DNA of 64,000 nucleotides, taken from positions 372,001 to 436,000 of the forward strand of contig NZ_BMIF01000001.1 in assembly GCF_014641695.1 (NCBI RefSeq). Reading direction: 5' to 3'. Under the pieces are notes generated by a model. The model saw nothing but the letters and a program-made list of their open reading frames with translations, was not told the DNA's origin and searched no databases. Source of the DNA: Nitratireductor aestuarii. GTDB taxonomy: Bacteria; Pseudomonadota; Alphaproteobacteria; Rhizobiales; Rhizobiaceae. Shown here one piece after another: positions 1 through 9,373 of this stretch (position 1 is the first letter of the stretch; the number at the start of each line of letters is the position of its first letter). Made by a program: the position numbers and the translations under genes.

Positions 1-245
1 GTTGTCGGGTACTTTAGGAGTGTCACTGGCCAAGTTCACCCTGCGCATTAGTGGGAGCCAGGGTGCCCGTGTTCCACCAAGGGATAGGCCCTTCAACCAT
101 TGGACTGCATGTCGACCAATTGCTTCCCCGCAGCTACGCCCCAAGGCCTGCTTGCAATTAGATGGCCCGAAAGCCGAACCTCTCCGCCTCAGGCAACGCT
201 CTTTTTTCGACGGCATGCGTGGCAAATGGCTTGAGGGGGGAATTG

Positions 246-1505
246 ATGCAGCAAGCTGTTCGCGTGGCAGCCGAAATCCATCCGCATGAACCGGCCGCAG
301 GCTGCGTCATCGATCCGAACAAGCGGGTTGCGATCGTGCATGACTGGTGCCCCGATTTCCGGGGCGGCGAGCGGGTGCTCGCCAGACTCTGCAAGCTCTT
401 TCCGGGTGCCGATGTCTTTACGCTGTTCGACTTCCTGAAGCCCGAGATCAAGGCGGAGCATTTTCCAGGCGTGCGGTTCGAGACGTCTGTCGCCAACCGG
501 CTGCCGGGCGTGCGCAGATACTATCGCCACCTTTTCCACTTCTGCCCGTTCCTGATCGAGCAGTTCGATGTGACGCGTTATGACCTGGTAATCTCGTCCT
601 CGGCCGCGTTTTCCCGCGGCGTGCTCACCCGTCCGGACCAGCCCCACATCAGTTACGTCCATAGCCCGGTGCGCTATGCGTGGGACGAGCAGTTTTCCTA
701 TCTCGATCAGGCGAAGCTGGGTCTTGGGCCGAAGGGGCTGCTGGTGCGCTGGATGCTGCACCGGTTGCGCATGTGGGATGCCCGTACTGCGCATGGCCCA
801 GACCTGATGCTCGCCAATTCCAACTATGTGCGCCGGCGCATCGGCCGAATCTATGGCCGCGATGCGGACGTGGTCTTTCCACCCGTCGCCGTGGATGAAA
901 TGCCATTCCGCCCGGTGAAGGACGACTATTATGTGACGGCCTCCTTCCTTGCGCCTTACAAGCGCACGGATCTGGTCATCAAGGCGTTCCGCGCCATGCC
1001 GCATCTGAAGTTGGTTGTCGTTGGCGAAGGCCAGCAGCTGGCGCAGCTGAAGGAACTGCAGGCGCCGAACATCCAGTTCACCGGCTACCTCGCGCGTGAC
1101 GAATACGTGAATACGATCGCAGGCGCGAAGGCCATGGTGTTCGCAGGCTGCGAAGACTTCGGCATCGCGCTCGCCGAAGCCCAGGCAAGCGGAACGCCAC
1201 TCATAGCCTTTGGGCGCGGTGGCGCAGTGGATATCGTCCGGCCGCTTGGCTCAGAACCCAATCCGACCGGCGTTCTCTTCGCGCATCAGACTGAGGAAGC
1301 AATCATCCGGGCGGTAGGCGACTTTGAACGGAGCGGCCACGCGATCCGCCCGGAAGCCTGCCGGATGAACGCGGAGCGCTTTTCTGAAGAAGCCTTCGAT
1401 GAAGGCATACGGGCGGCGGTGCGTACGGTTCAGGCGACCTTTGCGGGCACGGCAGGACGTGCCATGACCGAGGCGGAATCCATCGCCGCCATCAGTTCAA
1501 GGTAG
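246..1505 (+). CDS. GT4 family glycosyltransferase (WbaZ-like)
   Basis: Cytoplasmic retaining glycosyltransferase of the GT-B fold, expected to add a sugar to a lipid-linked polysaccharide intermediate. The N-terminal half carries a DWCPDFRGGERVL segment and FPGADVFTLF, typical of the WbaZ-like branch. The C-terminal half has the GT4 donor-binding signature EDFGIALAE followed by an AQASGTP stretch near residue 300. I chose ATG 246 because a GGGGGGAA Shine-Dalgarno lies just before it; an in-frame ATG at 162 lacks one. The protein is 419 aa, a normal GT4 length. Its last 76 bases overlap the 3' end of the convergent glycosyltransferase gene. It is the first gene of an exopolysaccharide cluster that runs off the left edge. 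Donor and acceptor cannot be read from sequence. Confidence 0.88.
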   Translation: MQQAVRVAAEIHPHEPAAGCVIDPNKRVAIVHDWCPDFRGGERVLARLCKLFPGADVFTLFDFLKPEIKAEHFPGVRFETSVANRLPGVRRYYRHLFHFCPFLIEQFDVTRYDLVISSSAAFSRGVLTRPDQPHISYVHSPVRYAWDEQFSYLDQAKLGLGPKGLLVRWMLHRLRMWDARTAHGPDLMLANSNYVRRRIGRIYGRDADVVFPPVAVDEMPFRPVKDDYYVTASFLAPYKRTDLVIKAFRAMPHLKLVVVGEGQQLAQLKELQAPNIQFTGYLARDEYVNTIAGAKAMVFAGCEDFGIALAEAQASGTPLIAFGRGGAVDIVRPLGSEPNPTGVLFAHQTEEAIIRAVGDFERSGHAIRPEACRMNAERFSEEAFDEGIRAAVRTVQATFAGTAGRAMTEAESIAAISSR

Positions 1506-2557
1506 TCAAGCGCCGAAGCCTTCCAGCTGAAGCGCAGAGCCTGTTCACGACCCGCCGCAATCAGCGACCGGCGCAGGCCTTCCTCGCGGCGAAGTCGGCG
1601 GAAACAAGCCATCCACGCATCCGGATCTTCGGGATCTGAATAGAGAGCAGCCGGGCCACAGACTTCCGGCAAGCTCGTCCTGTCCGAAGTAACGACCGGG
1701 CAGCCCAGACTCATGGCTTCCAGCGGCGGCAGGCCGAAACCCTCTACGAAGGAGGGGAAGGCGAGACAGAGGCTGTTTTGAAGAAGGGCGGCGAGCGCAT
1801 CATCCGACAGCCGTCCAAGCGTCATGACATTGCTGGGCAGGGCGCGCTGACTGCTGTTCGCGAATACGCGCGGATCGCAGGAGCCGACTAGGGCGACGCG
1901 AAACCCTTCTTCCGCCAGTTGGTCGGCCATGCCAAGGATCAGGCCGACATTCTTGTGCGGGGCGTTGCTGCCCAGAAGCACGATCGTGTCCGGCCCGCAG
2001 GCTGAAGCCGTTGCAACCGTGTGTTCGGGTGTCCATCGAGTTGTGTGCTCGTGTCCGTTGGGGATGACGGCGATAGCCTTTCGCGGCCTGAGACCGTACG
2101 TTTCCATCAGCGAGGCGGAAAAGCGGGAAACCGTGACCACCTGCGCGACCCGTCCCACCAGCAGTGGCGTCATTACCCGGTAGAGCAGGCGGAACGCGCG
2201 GGAATAGCTTTGGGGGAACATTCGCGTATTGAGATCATGGACGCAGACCACCTGACGCGACTTCAGCACCGGACCGGTGTTGCACAGGCTGATGAGCCCA
2301 CCGCGCGCGTGGATCGGCAGGATCAGCTGCTCCCACGCATGGCCTGTCAGCGGTCCGACAGTTTTCACCCGGATGGATCTGAGGGGCGGCGCCTTGGCAT
2401 CAGGCGGCAGCAGAAGCTCGACCTTCACCCGCTGGCGCAGCATCTGGCTTCCGCTGAGTTGCTCATCCATCGCCATGAGGATCTCACGCGCATAGCGCTG
2501 AACGCCCGTCAGTGTCTGGCTCAGGAAACGCCCGTTGATGGTCCATTCTGTCGGCAT
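1430..2557 (-). CDS. GT4 family glycosyltransferase (MtfB-like)
   Basis: GT-B glycosyltransferase of 375 aa for polysaccharide assembly. It opens with WTINGRFLSQTLTGVQRYARE, the acceptor-domain start shared with the gene at 3986, and has VVCVHDLNTR, a TVSRFS motif and the donor signature EGFGLPPLEAMSLGCP near residue 270. ATG 2557 is preferred over the more distal ATG 2599 because a GGGGGA purine tract precedes it and the family begins with this segment. It is convergent with, and overlaps by 76 bp, the upstream glycosyltransferase. It is the only glycosyltransferase here on the minus strand, yet the closest relative in the window is the plus-strand gene at 3986, suggesting duplication and inversion. 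Sugar specificity unknown. Confidence 0.88.
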   Translation of the reverse strand: MPTEWTINGRFLSQTLTGVQRYAREILMAMDEQLSGSQMLRQRVKVELLLPPDAKAPPLRSIRVKTVGPLTGHAWEQLILPIHARGGLISLCNTGPVLKSRQVVCVHDLNTRMFPQSYSRAFRLLYRVMTPLLVGRVAQVVTVSRFSASLMETYGLRPRKAIAVIPNGHEHTTRWTPEHTVATASACGPDTIVLLGSNAPHKNVGLILGMADQLAEEGFRVALVGSCDPRVFANSSQRALPSNVMTLGRLSDDALAALLQNSLCLAFPSFVEGFGLPPLEAMSLGCPVVTSDRTSLPEVCGPAALYSDPEDPDAWMACFRRLRREEGLRRSLIAAGREQALRFSWKASALDYLELMAAMDSASVMARPAVPAKVA

Positions 2558-2894
2558 GCCCAATCCCCCGTTTTGCAAGAGCGTAGCTGAGACAAGCATT
2601 TAGCGGCACCGCAACAATGGGTGATGGCGTCTGCGCCCGCCGTCAGGCGCAGTGGTGATGTGCTATCCATGTGAGGTAGGTATTACCCCTATTGCATGAA
2701 CGCCTTTGCCGGGCTCCTACTGCCAACTGGTTTCTAGGCACGGGTGCACCGTAACCATAGCATTCCCTCACCATACCGGACATCGCTCTGCCAGATGGGA
2801 TCAATCCCTCGGCTCGCGATGAACTTCAGGTCAACGTCTCCCGTGCCCTCGCAGAGCGCATGGGAATCCGGTTTGGCTGGACCATGGGGGGACC
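2558..2894. other. Divergent intergenic region, promoter-bearing
   Basis: This 337-base stretch separates two divergent glycosyltransferase genes and should hold promoters for both. I see no convincing gene: the open frames are short and lack ribosome binding sites. A short AT-rich element, GGTATTACCCCTATT, sits near 2677-2691. No clear -35/-10 pair could be assigned. The plus-strand ribosome binding site for the next gene is the GGGGGG tract just before 2895. Confidence 0.4.
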
Positions 2895-3989
2895 ATGACA
2901 GACGGGTACGTCGCGGATTTTTCGCTGGCGCTCATCAACCGGACTGGCGCGTATTACGTGTGCCGGGATCTCGTCCGTGGTCTGCCCGATCACTTCTCCG
3001 CCATCCGCTATTGGCGGTTTTTCCGCAGGTCCGAACCGGACGGGATTGTTCGCAAGCTGCTTGGCCGTGCAATGCTGATGGACCTGCGCAGGCTGGCTGA
3101 GGGCGAGCGCTGGCGGAAGAGGGGATTGCATTCGGGAAAAGACCCAACGGTCTACCTTGACCCGCTCTACGTGCTCGGGAACGATCTCAAGTGGTCGGAT
3201 GTGGTGCTATGTCATGACGTCGGACCGATCACCCATCCCGAACTCTACGAGCCGGGCACCGTTGCCCTCTACAAGAGCGCCTATGCCAAGATCCGGCAGG
3301 CGAGACCCGGCATGGTCTTCGTGTCCTATGCCTCACTCCTGGAGTTCGTCCGGCTCTATGGCCGCGGCTTCCGCTTCATGCGCGTCATTCCGCTTTATGT
3401 GCGCAAGGACCTGGGTATCGGGGAGGACGCCCGGCCCCAGGACGTGAACAGGCCTTTCCTGCTGACCGTGGCTGCGCTCGAAACCCGAAAGAACCTTGAG
3501 CGCTCGATTGAAGCGTTCGTAGAGTCAGGGCTCAGGGAACAGGGCTATTCCTACATTCTGTGCGGACCGCGCGGCAATGCAACGAAAGAGATCACCGAGC
3601 TCGTGAACGCAACACCCGGCGTGCAGCTGCTCGGTTATCTGCCGGATGCGGAACTGCGCTGGCTCTACCGGAATGCTGCGGGCTTCGTGCTGCCGAGCCT
3701 GCTTGAGGGATTTGGTCTGCCGGCGCTTGAGGCCGGAGCCTACGGTCTTGTGCCGCTCGTCAGCCAGTCCAGCGCGCTGACAGAAGCGGTAGGCGAAGGG
3801 GCGGTTCCTGTCGACCCGCTCTCGGTTTCATCCATTTCAGAGGGGATGGTGAAACTGGTCACGATGGAGGAGAGCGAGCGCGAGCAGCGTCTGGCGCAGA
3901 TACGACGGCAGATCGATATGCTCACGTTCGACCGCTTCCTGTTGCGCTGGAGTCAATTGTTACACACCCGTGGGGAGGATGGGGTATGA
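2895..3989 (+). CDS. GT4 family glycosyltransferase
   Basis: GT-B glycosyltransferase of 364 aa, probably a cytoplasmic polysaccharide-assembly enzyme. Visible motifs are VVLCHDVGPITHPELY in the acceptor domain, FLLTVAALETRKNLERSIEAF at the interdomain region and the GT4 donor signature LEGFGLPALEAGAYG at about residue 271. The start ATG 2895 follows a GGGGGG ribosome binding tract. Its stop overlaps the start of the next glycosyltransferase by 4 bp (ATGA type), so the two are translationally coupled. It differs from the 1430 and 3986 pair in lacking the WTING opening. Donor and acceptor sugars are unknown. Confidence 0.88.
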   Translation: MTDGYVADFSLALINRTGAYYVCRDLVRGLPDHFSAIRYWRFFRRSEPDGIVRKLLGRAMLMDLRRLAEGERWRKRGLHSGKDPTVYLDPLYVLGNDLKWSDVVLCHDVGPITHPELYEPGTVALYKSAYAKIRQARPGMVFVSYASLLEFVRLYGRGFRFMRVIPLYVRKDLGIGEDARPQDVNRPFLLTVAALETRKNLERSIEAFVESGLREQGYSYILCGPRGNATKEITELVNATPGVQLLGYLPDAELRWLYRNAAGFVLPSLLEGFGLPALEAGAYGLVPLVSQSSALTEAVGEGAVPVDPLSVSSISEGMVKLVTMEESEREQRLAQIRRQIDMLTFDRFLLRWSQLLHTRGEDGV

Positions 3990-5203
3990 ACGCGACGGCA
4001 ATGCTGCGCAGGATGGCAGGGGCGGGAGCGGCTGCAATCAACCGGGAAACCGTTCAGCCGGAGATAGGACAGCGCGGCAATGTTCAGCGCCGCTGGACCA
4101 TCAATGGCGATTTCCTGCGCTCCAAGCCGAACGGCGTGGCGCGGCACGCTCGCGAAACAGTGCTGGCTCTGGATCAGCTCGTCCGGGAGCAGCATCCGCT
4201 GACGCAGGGCCTGAGCCTCACACTCGTTTCCCCTTGCGAACCGGACGACGACTTCCGTTTAAGCGCGATAACTCAAAAGGTTGTCCCGGAATATTCACGT
4301 CCTCGGTTGCCGCAGTTCTGGGTCCAATGTCAGCTCCCCTTCCATGTGGAGGGCGGGCTCTTGAGCTTGTGCAACCTCGCGCCCGTTTCCATCGCGCGGC
4401 AGATCGTCTGTATCCATGATCTCCACACCTATATCATGCCGGAAAGCTACGGGCGCGGGTTCCGCTGGACGCACCGGCTGGTGCTGCCGATCCTCGGGCG
4501 GCGGGCGCGCAGGATCGCGACCGTCTCGCGTTACTCCCGCGAAAGCATCCTGGACTATCGCGTCGCACATCCGGAGAATCTGAGCGTCGTCTACAACGGC
4601 TGCGACCATGTCCGGCGCTGGCGGCCAGAGGCCTCCACGCTTCGTCTTACCGGTCGACCCTACGTGCTCTGCCTGGGGCAACCGCAGCCCTACAAGAACC
4701 TTCAACTGGCGCTGGCGCTGCTGCCGGAGCTTGAAGAACTGGGGCTTGACCTCGCTATTGCCGGTGACATTGATGAGGATTACATCCGCGAGAAGCTGGG
4801 CGAGGTACCCGACAACCTGCGCCTGCTCGGGCGCGTGAGCGACGACGATCTCGCCAGAGCCTACAGCAAGGCGTTCTGCTTCCTTTTCCCGTCGCGGATC
4901 GAAGGTTTTGGCCTGCCGGCACTGGAGGCGATGATGCACGGGTGCCCGGTGATCGCATCGCGGGCCGCAGCCATCCCTGAAATCTGTGAGAATGCGGTGG
5001 TCTATGGCGGGGTCGACAGCCCGGGCGAATGGATTGCAGCGCTGCGGATGCTGATCGCGCAGCCGAAGATGCGAGCCGGCCTGTCGGAGGATGCCAGGAA
5101 ACAGGCCAGCCGATACACATGGGCCGGCGTTGCGAAACGCTACCTGCAACTGATGTCGATGGTGGATGCGGCCGACCACGTTTCAGAGCATAACAGCGAC
5201 TGA
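3986..5203 (+). CDS. GT4 family glycosyltransferase (MtfB-like), paralogue of the 1430-2557 gene
   Basis: GT-B glycosyltransferase of 405 aa. After a 30-residue extension it shows RRWTINGDFLRSKPNGVARHARE, matching the start of the minus-strand gene at 1430-2557, then IVCIHDLHTYIMPESY, a TVSRYSRES motif and the donor signature RIEGFGLPALEAMMHG at about residue 305. It overlaps the upstream glycosyltransferase by 4 bp and is followed after 16 bases by a GT2 gene, so 2895-6194 looks like one operon. The shared opening and matching internal motifs show it is a paralogue of the gene 1.4 kb upstream. It probably adds a related residue in the same repeat unit. Confidence 0.88.
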   Translation: MNATAMLRRMAGAGAAAINRETVQPEIGQRGNVQRRWTINGDFLRSKPNGVARHARETVLALDQLVREQHPLTQGLSLTLVSPCEPDDDFRLSAITQKVVPEYSRPRLPQFWVQCQLPFHVEGGLLSLCNLAPVSIARQIVCIHDLHTYIMPESYGRGFRWTHRLVLPILGRRARRIATVSRYSRESILDYRVAHPENLSVVYNGCDHVRRWRPEASTLRLTGRPYVLCLGQPQPYKNLQLALALLPELEELGLDLAIAGDIDEDYIREKLGEVPDNLRLLGRVSDDDLARAYSKAFCFLFPSRIEGFGLPALEAMMHGCPVIASRAAAIPEICENAVVYGGVDSPGEWIAALRMLIAQPKMRAGLSEDARKQASRYTWAGVAKRYLQLMSMVDAADHVSEHNSD

Positions 5204-5219
5204 GAGTGGATCTGTTGCC

Positions 5220-6194
5220 ATGCCCAGCGTCGATGTTGCCATTCCCTGCTACAACTACGCGCATTTCCTCCCGGACGCCGTGGAAAGCGTACTCTCTCAG
5301 GGTGTCGACGAGCTACGCATCCTCATCATCGACAACGCCTCGACCGATGGCAGCGCTGAGATCGCCTGTGGGCTTGCGGAGCGGCATGCGGAGATCCAGG
5401 TCTCTGTTCATGAAACAAACCTAGGCGCGACTGCTAGCTATAACGAGGGGATCGACTGGGCGGAGGCGGACTATTTCCTGCTGCTGGACGCTGACGACAT
5501 GCTGGCGCCGGGAGCGCTGCGTCGCGCCCTCCGCATCATGGAACAGAAACCTGAGGTGGTGTTCACCTACGGTATCGAGTTGCATTGTCCGGATGGAATT
5601 GTCACCAAACCCTTGAGCGACACGGAAGACGCAAGCTGGACGATCTCGTCGGGACGCCAATTCATTGAGGAACTTTGCCGGATCCCGATCGATATCGTCG
5701 GGCCGAACACGGTCGTTCGCAGAACGAGTGCTCAAAAAGCTGCCGGCCACTACCGCGATACGCTGCACTATTATGATGATCTCGAACTCTGGCTGCGGCT
5801 CGCGATGCTTGGCGACGTGGCCAACACGGGCGAGATCCAGGCGCTGCGCCGCATTCACACCGGCCAGCACTCGCAACAATACCGGACCCAGCTGCAGCGC
5901 GATTTTCATGAACGGGAGGCAGCCTTCATGAGCTTCTTCGCTCATGAGGGCGAAGCCTTCCCGAACCGGTCAAAGCTGAAGCATCAGGTCCTGACCCAAC
6001 TCGGCAAGCACGCCTACTGGTCATCACTGTCGCACTACTATCGGGGACACAAGGATGTCGCGGCGGAACTCATGAGATACGCGCGTAAGCGTCGGGGGCT
6101 GGCAGGTCTCGTCCCGCCACTCGACTGGCTCTTCAGCATGAACCATCCTCTGGAGCGTCTGATTCAGATCCTGCGAGAGGGCGGAGCCCGGTAG
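5220..6194 (+). CDS. GT2 family glycosyltransferase
   Basis: Inverting GT-A glycosyltransferase of 324 aa. It starts VDVAIPCYNYAHFLPDAVES, the classical GT2 nucleotide-binding opening, then LIIDNASTDGS and LLLDADDML, the latter supplying the DXD-like metal site near residue 95. A basic C-terminal tail lacks obvious membrane spans. I selected ATG 5220 because the family begins at this point; the longer frame from 5166 would overlap the previous gene. It is the last plus-strand gene of the 2895-6194 operon and converges with the flippase gene. It most likely adds one sugar of the repeat unit. Confidence 0.88.
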   Translation: MPSVDVAIPCYNYAHFLPDAVESVLSQGVDELRILIIDNASTDGSAEIACGLAERHAEIQVSVHETNLGATASYNEGIDWAEADYFLLLDADDMLAPGALRRALRIMEQKPEVVFTYGIELHCPDGIVTKPLSDTEDASWTISSGRQFIEELCRIPIDIVGPNTVVRRTSAQKAAGHYRDTLHYYDDLELWLRLAMLGDVANTGEIQALRRIHTGQHSQQYRTQLQRDFHEREAAFMSFFAHEGEAFPNRSKLKHQVLTQLGKHAYWSSLSHYYRGHKDVAAELMRYARKRRGLAGLVPPLDWLFSMNHPLERLIQILREGGAR

Positions 6195-6213
6195 GAGCCC
6201 CACCCAGTAAGCT

Positions 6214-7671
6214 CTATCTCACCGATTGCTTGCTGCGCGCGAGCTGAAGCCAGCCCAGAATGTGACGAATTTCCTCTGTCAGCGGATGCGCCGTCAGCCA
6301 AAGGCCGAACAGCCATCCCGCCAGTCCGGAGCTGATGCAGAGGAAGATCGGAAGAATTGCAATGCCATTGAGCGGCACGGCGAGCGTCATCGCGAAGGCT
6401 GCCGAAGCACCGCAGAGCGCCACGACGAGGCTTGGCTGAAGCGATTTCGCCAATTCGTTCCACGGCACGTTAATGTGCTTGCGGATGAAATAGAGTGAGA
6501 CCAGCGCCTGGAAGGGCATGATGATGAAGAGACTGTAGGCAACCGCTTTCAGCCCGATGAACGCGGCCATGAAGGTGATCAACACCGATATCGGGGCGAC
6601 GATCAGCGTCCTCAGGAACATGTCGCGCACGGCACCGAGCGACACCAGGATCGGATAGTTGAGGTCGAAGCCAAGCGAGAAGATCAGCGCGAAGGCGATG
6701 ATGCGCACCAGCGGCACCGCTTCCAGCCATTGATTTCCAAGCACGATGATGACTACCGGCTCCGCCAGGATTGCTAGCAGGCAGAGCGCCGGCCAGAGAA
6801 TGCCGCTGACGATCTCAAGTGCCATGAGATAAGGCGCTTTCAGGTCGCGGCCCTTGCGCACCTCTGCTGCAAAGGCCGGTAGAATGACGGCGCCGGCGCC
6901 CCCGAGGATCACCCGGTCTGGGAGCTGGCAGACCAGAAGGCTACGGCTGTAGATGGCCACGTGGTGGAGCGATAGCAGCCGCCCAAGCAGCAGGAACGGT
7001 AGCTGCTCGGAAAGGCGGTGCATCACGGTTATCGCGCCGTTGTATCCGCCGAAAGTGAGCATCATCCGCCAGCGCGACAGGCAGGGCGTGAACACCCACA
7101 AACGTGGACTGATGATGAGTGAGAGAACGCAGGTGAGGGTGGCGGTTGCGAACCATCCCCACGCGAAACTCATGTAGCTGAAGCCGAACTCGGCAAGAAT
7201 GATGACCAGGACCGTGGAGACGGCATTGCTGGTGATGTTGATGGTGGCGATCTTTCCGAAGGCCATCTCTCGCCGGAACAGGCTCATGACCGGCGCGGAA
7301 AAAACTTCGATCGCAAAGGCCAGCGTGACGATCCGAAGGTAGCTCACGAGCCCTGCGTTCTCATAGATGACGGCAATGGTCGGCGCCGAGAAATAGATGA
7401 TGAACGACATCACCAGCGTGAAGACGGTCATCATGGTGAAGGCGGTCTGCACATCCTCTTTGGTGATGGTCCTTGCCTGGATGAGGTAATTCGTGCTGAC
7501 AAATTCGCGGGCGGAGAGGGCAAGTACCATGACGGCCATGCCGACAACCGAGACGCCGACTTCATCCGGCGTCATCAACCGCGAAACAACAACGATACAA
7601 ATGAAATTTGTCAGCAGCGCAACATAACGCTCCGCAGTGCTGAGCAGCAGCGCAAATCGAACCCCTTCCAC
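6214..7671 (-). CDS. Polysaccharide flippase, MOP/Wzx-type membrane protein
   Basis: Multispanning inner-membrane protein of 485 aa, about the usual length for MOP-superfamily flippases that move lipid-linked repeat units to the periplasm. The sequence shows roughly 12-14 hydrophobic segments, beginning with LLTNFICIVVVSRLMTPDEVG, the characteristic first helices of the polysaccharide biosynthesis/MATE-like family, and an FGGYNGAITV stretch mid-protein. It faces the glycosyltransferase operon convergently and is divergent from the glycosidase gene at 7914, with 242 bp between them. Its presence implies a Wzx/Wzy-type pathway, but no Wzy polymerase is in the window. Substrate unknown. Confidence 0.85.
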   Translation of the reverse strand: MEGVRFALLLSTAERYVALLTNFICIVVVSRLMTPDEVGVSVVGMAVMVLALSAREFVSTNYLIQARTITKEDVQTAFTMMTVFTLVMSFIIYFSAPTIAVIYENAGLVSYLRIVTLAFAIEVFSAPVMSLFRREMAFGKIATINITSNAVSTVLVIILAEFGFSYMSFAWGWFATATLTCVLSLIISPRLWVFTPCLSRWRMMLTFGGYNGAITVMHRLSEQLPFLLLGRLLSLHHVAIYSRSLLVCQLPDRVILGGAGAVILPAFAAEVRKGRDLKAPYLMALEIVSGILWPALCLLAILAEPVVIIVLGNQWLEAVPLVRIIAFALIFSLGFDLNYPILVSLGAVRDMFLRTLIVAPISVLITFMAAFIGLKAVAYSLFIIMPFQALVSLYFIRKHINVPWNELAKSLQPSLVVALCGASAAFAMTLAVPLNGIAILPIFLCISSGLAGWLFGLWLTAHPLTEEIRHILGWLQLARSKQSVR

Positions 7672-7913
7672 GGAAGCACCCCATAGATATTGCGCAGCCC
7701 GAGCAAAAATTCGGTTGCGCCAAAAACGTCGCCCGCCTCCTGTTTCGATGAATTCGCACTGCTTGTCAGGTTCGACAAATTGCTCAGTCGACCGTCGAAA
7801 GAGGTAGGAGCGGACGGAAAATGGAGCGCTATTGGAGAACTTACGACGGCACCGCTCAGCGCATAGGCTCGATTTGAGAATCCGGCTTCAGGTACCGGAA
7901 AAAGGGGGCTGTC

Positions 7914-9338
7914 ATGAAATCTCATCTGAAGTACGCGCTTGTTCTGCTGGCAGGAATGACCACCCATGCGATGGCTGACATCACCTGGGGCATCAACGGG
8001 CATCCGATTACCGCCTATCCGGGCATCACGATCGAGGAGCAGATCGGCTACGTGGCGGATCTCGGAATGAAGTCATATCGCGTGAACATTTCCTACCTGG
8101 ACACGGCCGAACACCTGGCAAGGATCGTGGAGGTGGCAAAGGCACATGGCGTGGAGATCCTGCCGGTCCTGACACCTGGCGAGCTCGATCTGGAACAGAT
8201 GAGCGCCGACGAACTCTACAAGCGCGCCTTCGATTTTGCCGCTGAGATGGCCAAGCGCTTCGGCAACGACGTCAGCGTCTTCGAACTCGGCAACGAGATG
8301 GAGAATTTCGCCATCATCCAGCCCTGCGAGACGCGGGACGACGGTACGCAGTATCCCTGTGAGTGGGGACCTGCCGGCGGTGTCGGACCGCTTGAATATC
8401 ATGGACCACGTTGGGCCAAGGTGAGCGCCGCGCTCAAAGGCATGTCGGAGGGCATCCACTCGGTCAATCCGGCGATCAAGCGCGCGGTTGGTACCGCGGG
8501 CTGGGGCCATGTCGGCGCCTTCGAGCGGATGAAGGCCGACAATCTCGACTGGGATATTTCGGTCTGGCACGTCTATGGCGAAGATCCCGAATGGGCTCTG
8601 GACATCATCCAGGATTACGGCAAGCCGATCTGGATCACCGAACTGAACACGCCGCTTGGAAGCGAGAAAGGCGAAGAGGTTCAGGCCAAGGATCTTGATG
8701 ACATGATGACCAAGATCCGGGAGCTCAGCAAGAAATACAAGGTTGAGGCCGCACACATCTACGAGCTTCTCGACGAGCCCTACTGGGGTGGCTTCGAAGG
8801 TGTGATGGGGCTGGTAAAGCTGGTCAACGTTCACGGTGGCTGGGCCACCGGTGCACCGAAGGAAGCCTACCAGACGGTCCGCACCTTCATCCGGGGTGCC
8901 GCGGGAAGGCCAACGATCACGCGCAACTGCGAGCTCAAGAAGACCTATGAAGGCGAGCTCATCGATCACCAGATCGAATATTCCTATTGCCTCGTGCTCG
9001 GTCGCTGGCCGGATGGACATGGCGCCGCCAGCTGGAAGCGCCGGCTGACGAGCAACGATATGGACGTCTACGATCTGCTCTGGCAGTTGGCCACGTCGGG
9101 CGAGTTCAACGCCCGAAACGGGACGCATCGGATGAGCAACACCGCGTTTGTGGGGTTCGTCTTCCAGGTGTTGCTCCTTAGAGAGCCGGACCGCTACGGG
9201 CTCACCACTTACGTCAAACAGCTGAACGCCGATGTCCTGAGCCGCGAAAACGTCATCGACGGGATCATCCGCTCAAGCGAGTTCGAGGCCAGACATGCGT
9301 CTCTGTTTGAGAAAGCAGACGTAGCAGAAGCAAAATAA
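7914..9338 (+). CDS. Secreted glycoside hydrolase-like protein with C-terminal DUF4214
   Basis: Predicted exported protein of 474 aa. A signal peptide (MKSHLKYALVLLAGMTTHAMA) is followed by a TIM-barrel glycosidase-like domain to about residue 340. It has the clan-A pattern: an asparagine-glutamate pair in ELGNEMEN (Glu128, candidate acid/base) and a strand-end glutamate in WITELNTP (Glu243, candidate nucleophile). This resembles PslG-like enzymes found in exopolysaccharide operons. The last ~110 residues, with LLREPDRYGLTTYVKQL and VIDGIIRSSEFEARH, look like DUF4214, a module common in secreted and surface-linked proteins. It is 35 bp before a second secreted glycosidase-like gene. I infer trimming or release of the polysaccharide made by this cluster; the substrate is not known. 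Confidence 0.75.
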   Translation: MKSHLKYALVLLAGMTTHAMADITWGINGHPITAYPGITIEEQIGYVADLGMKSYRVNISYLDTAEHLARIVEVAKAHGVEILPVLTPGELDLEQMSADELYKRAFDFAAEMAKRFGNDVSVFELGNEMENFAIIQPCETRDDGTQYPCEWGPAGGVGPLEYHGPRWAKVSAALKGMSEGIHSVNPAIKRAVGTAGWGHVGAFERMKADNLDWDISVWHVYGEDPEWALDIIQDYGKPIWITELNTPLGSEKGEEVQAKDLDDMMTKIRELSKKYKVEAAHIYELLDEPYWGGFEGVMGLVKLVNVHGGWATGAPKEAYQTVRTFIRGAAGRPTITRNCELKKTYEGELIDHQIEYSYCLVLGRWPDGHGAASWKRRLTSNDMDVYDLLWQLATSGEFNARNGTHRMSNTAFVGFVFQVLLLREPDRYGLTTYVKQLNADVLSRENVIDGIIRSSEFEARHASLFEKADVAEAK

Positions 9339-9373
9339 ACGCGTGCGGACTGAAACGATGCTGGGAGTGTGGC

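Noticed and set aside
2-289. 95-aa open frame at the left edge
   Set aside because: It has no ribosome site, no recognisable motif and overlaps the well-supported start of the glycosyltransferase gene in another frame.
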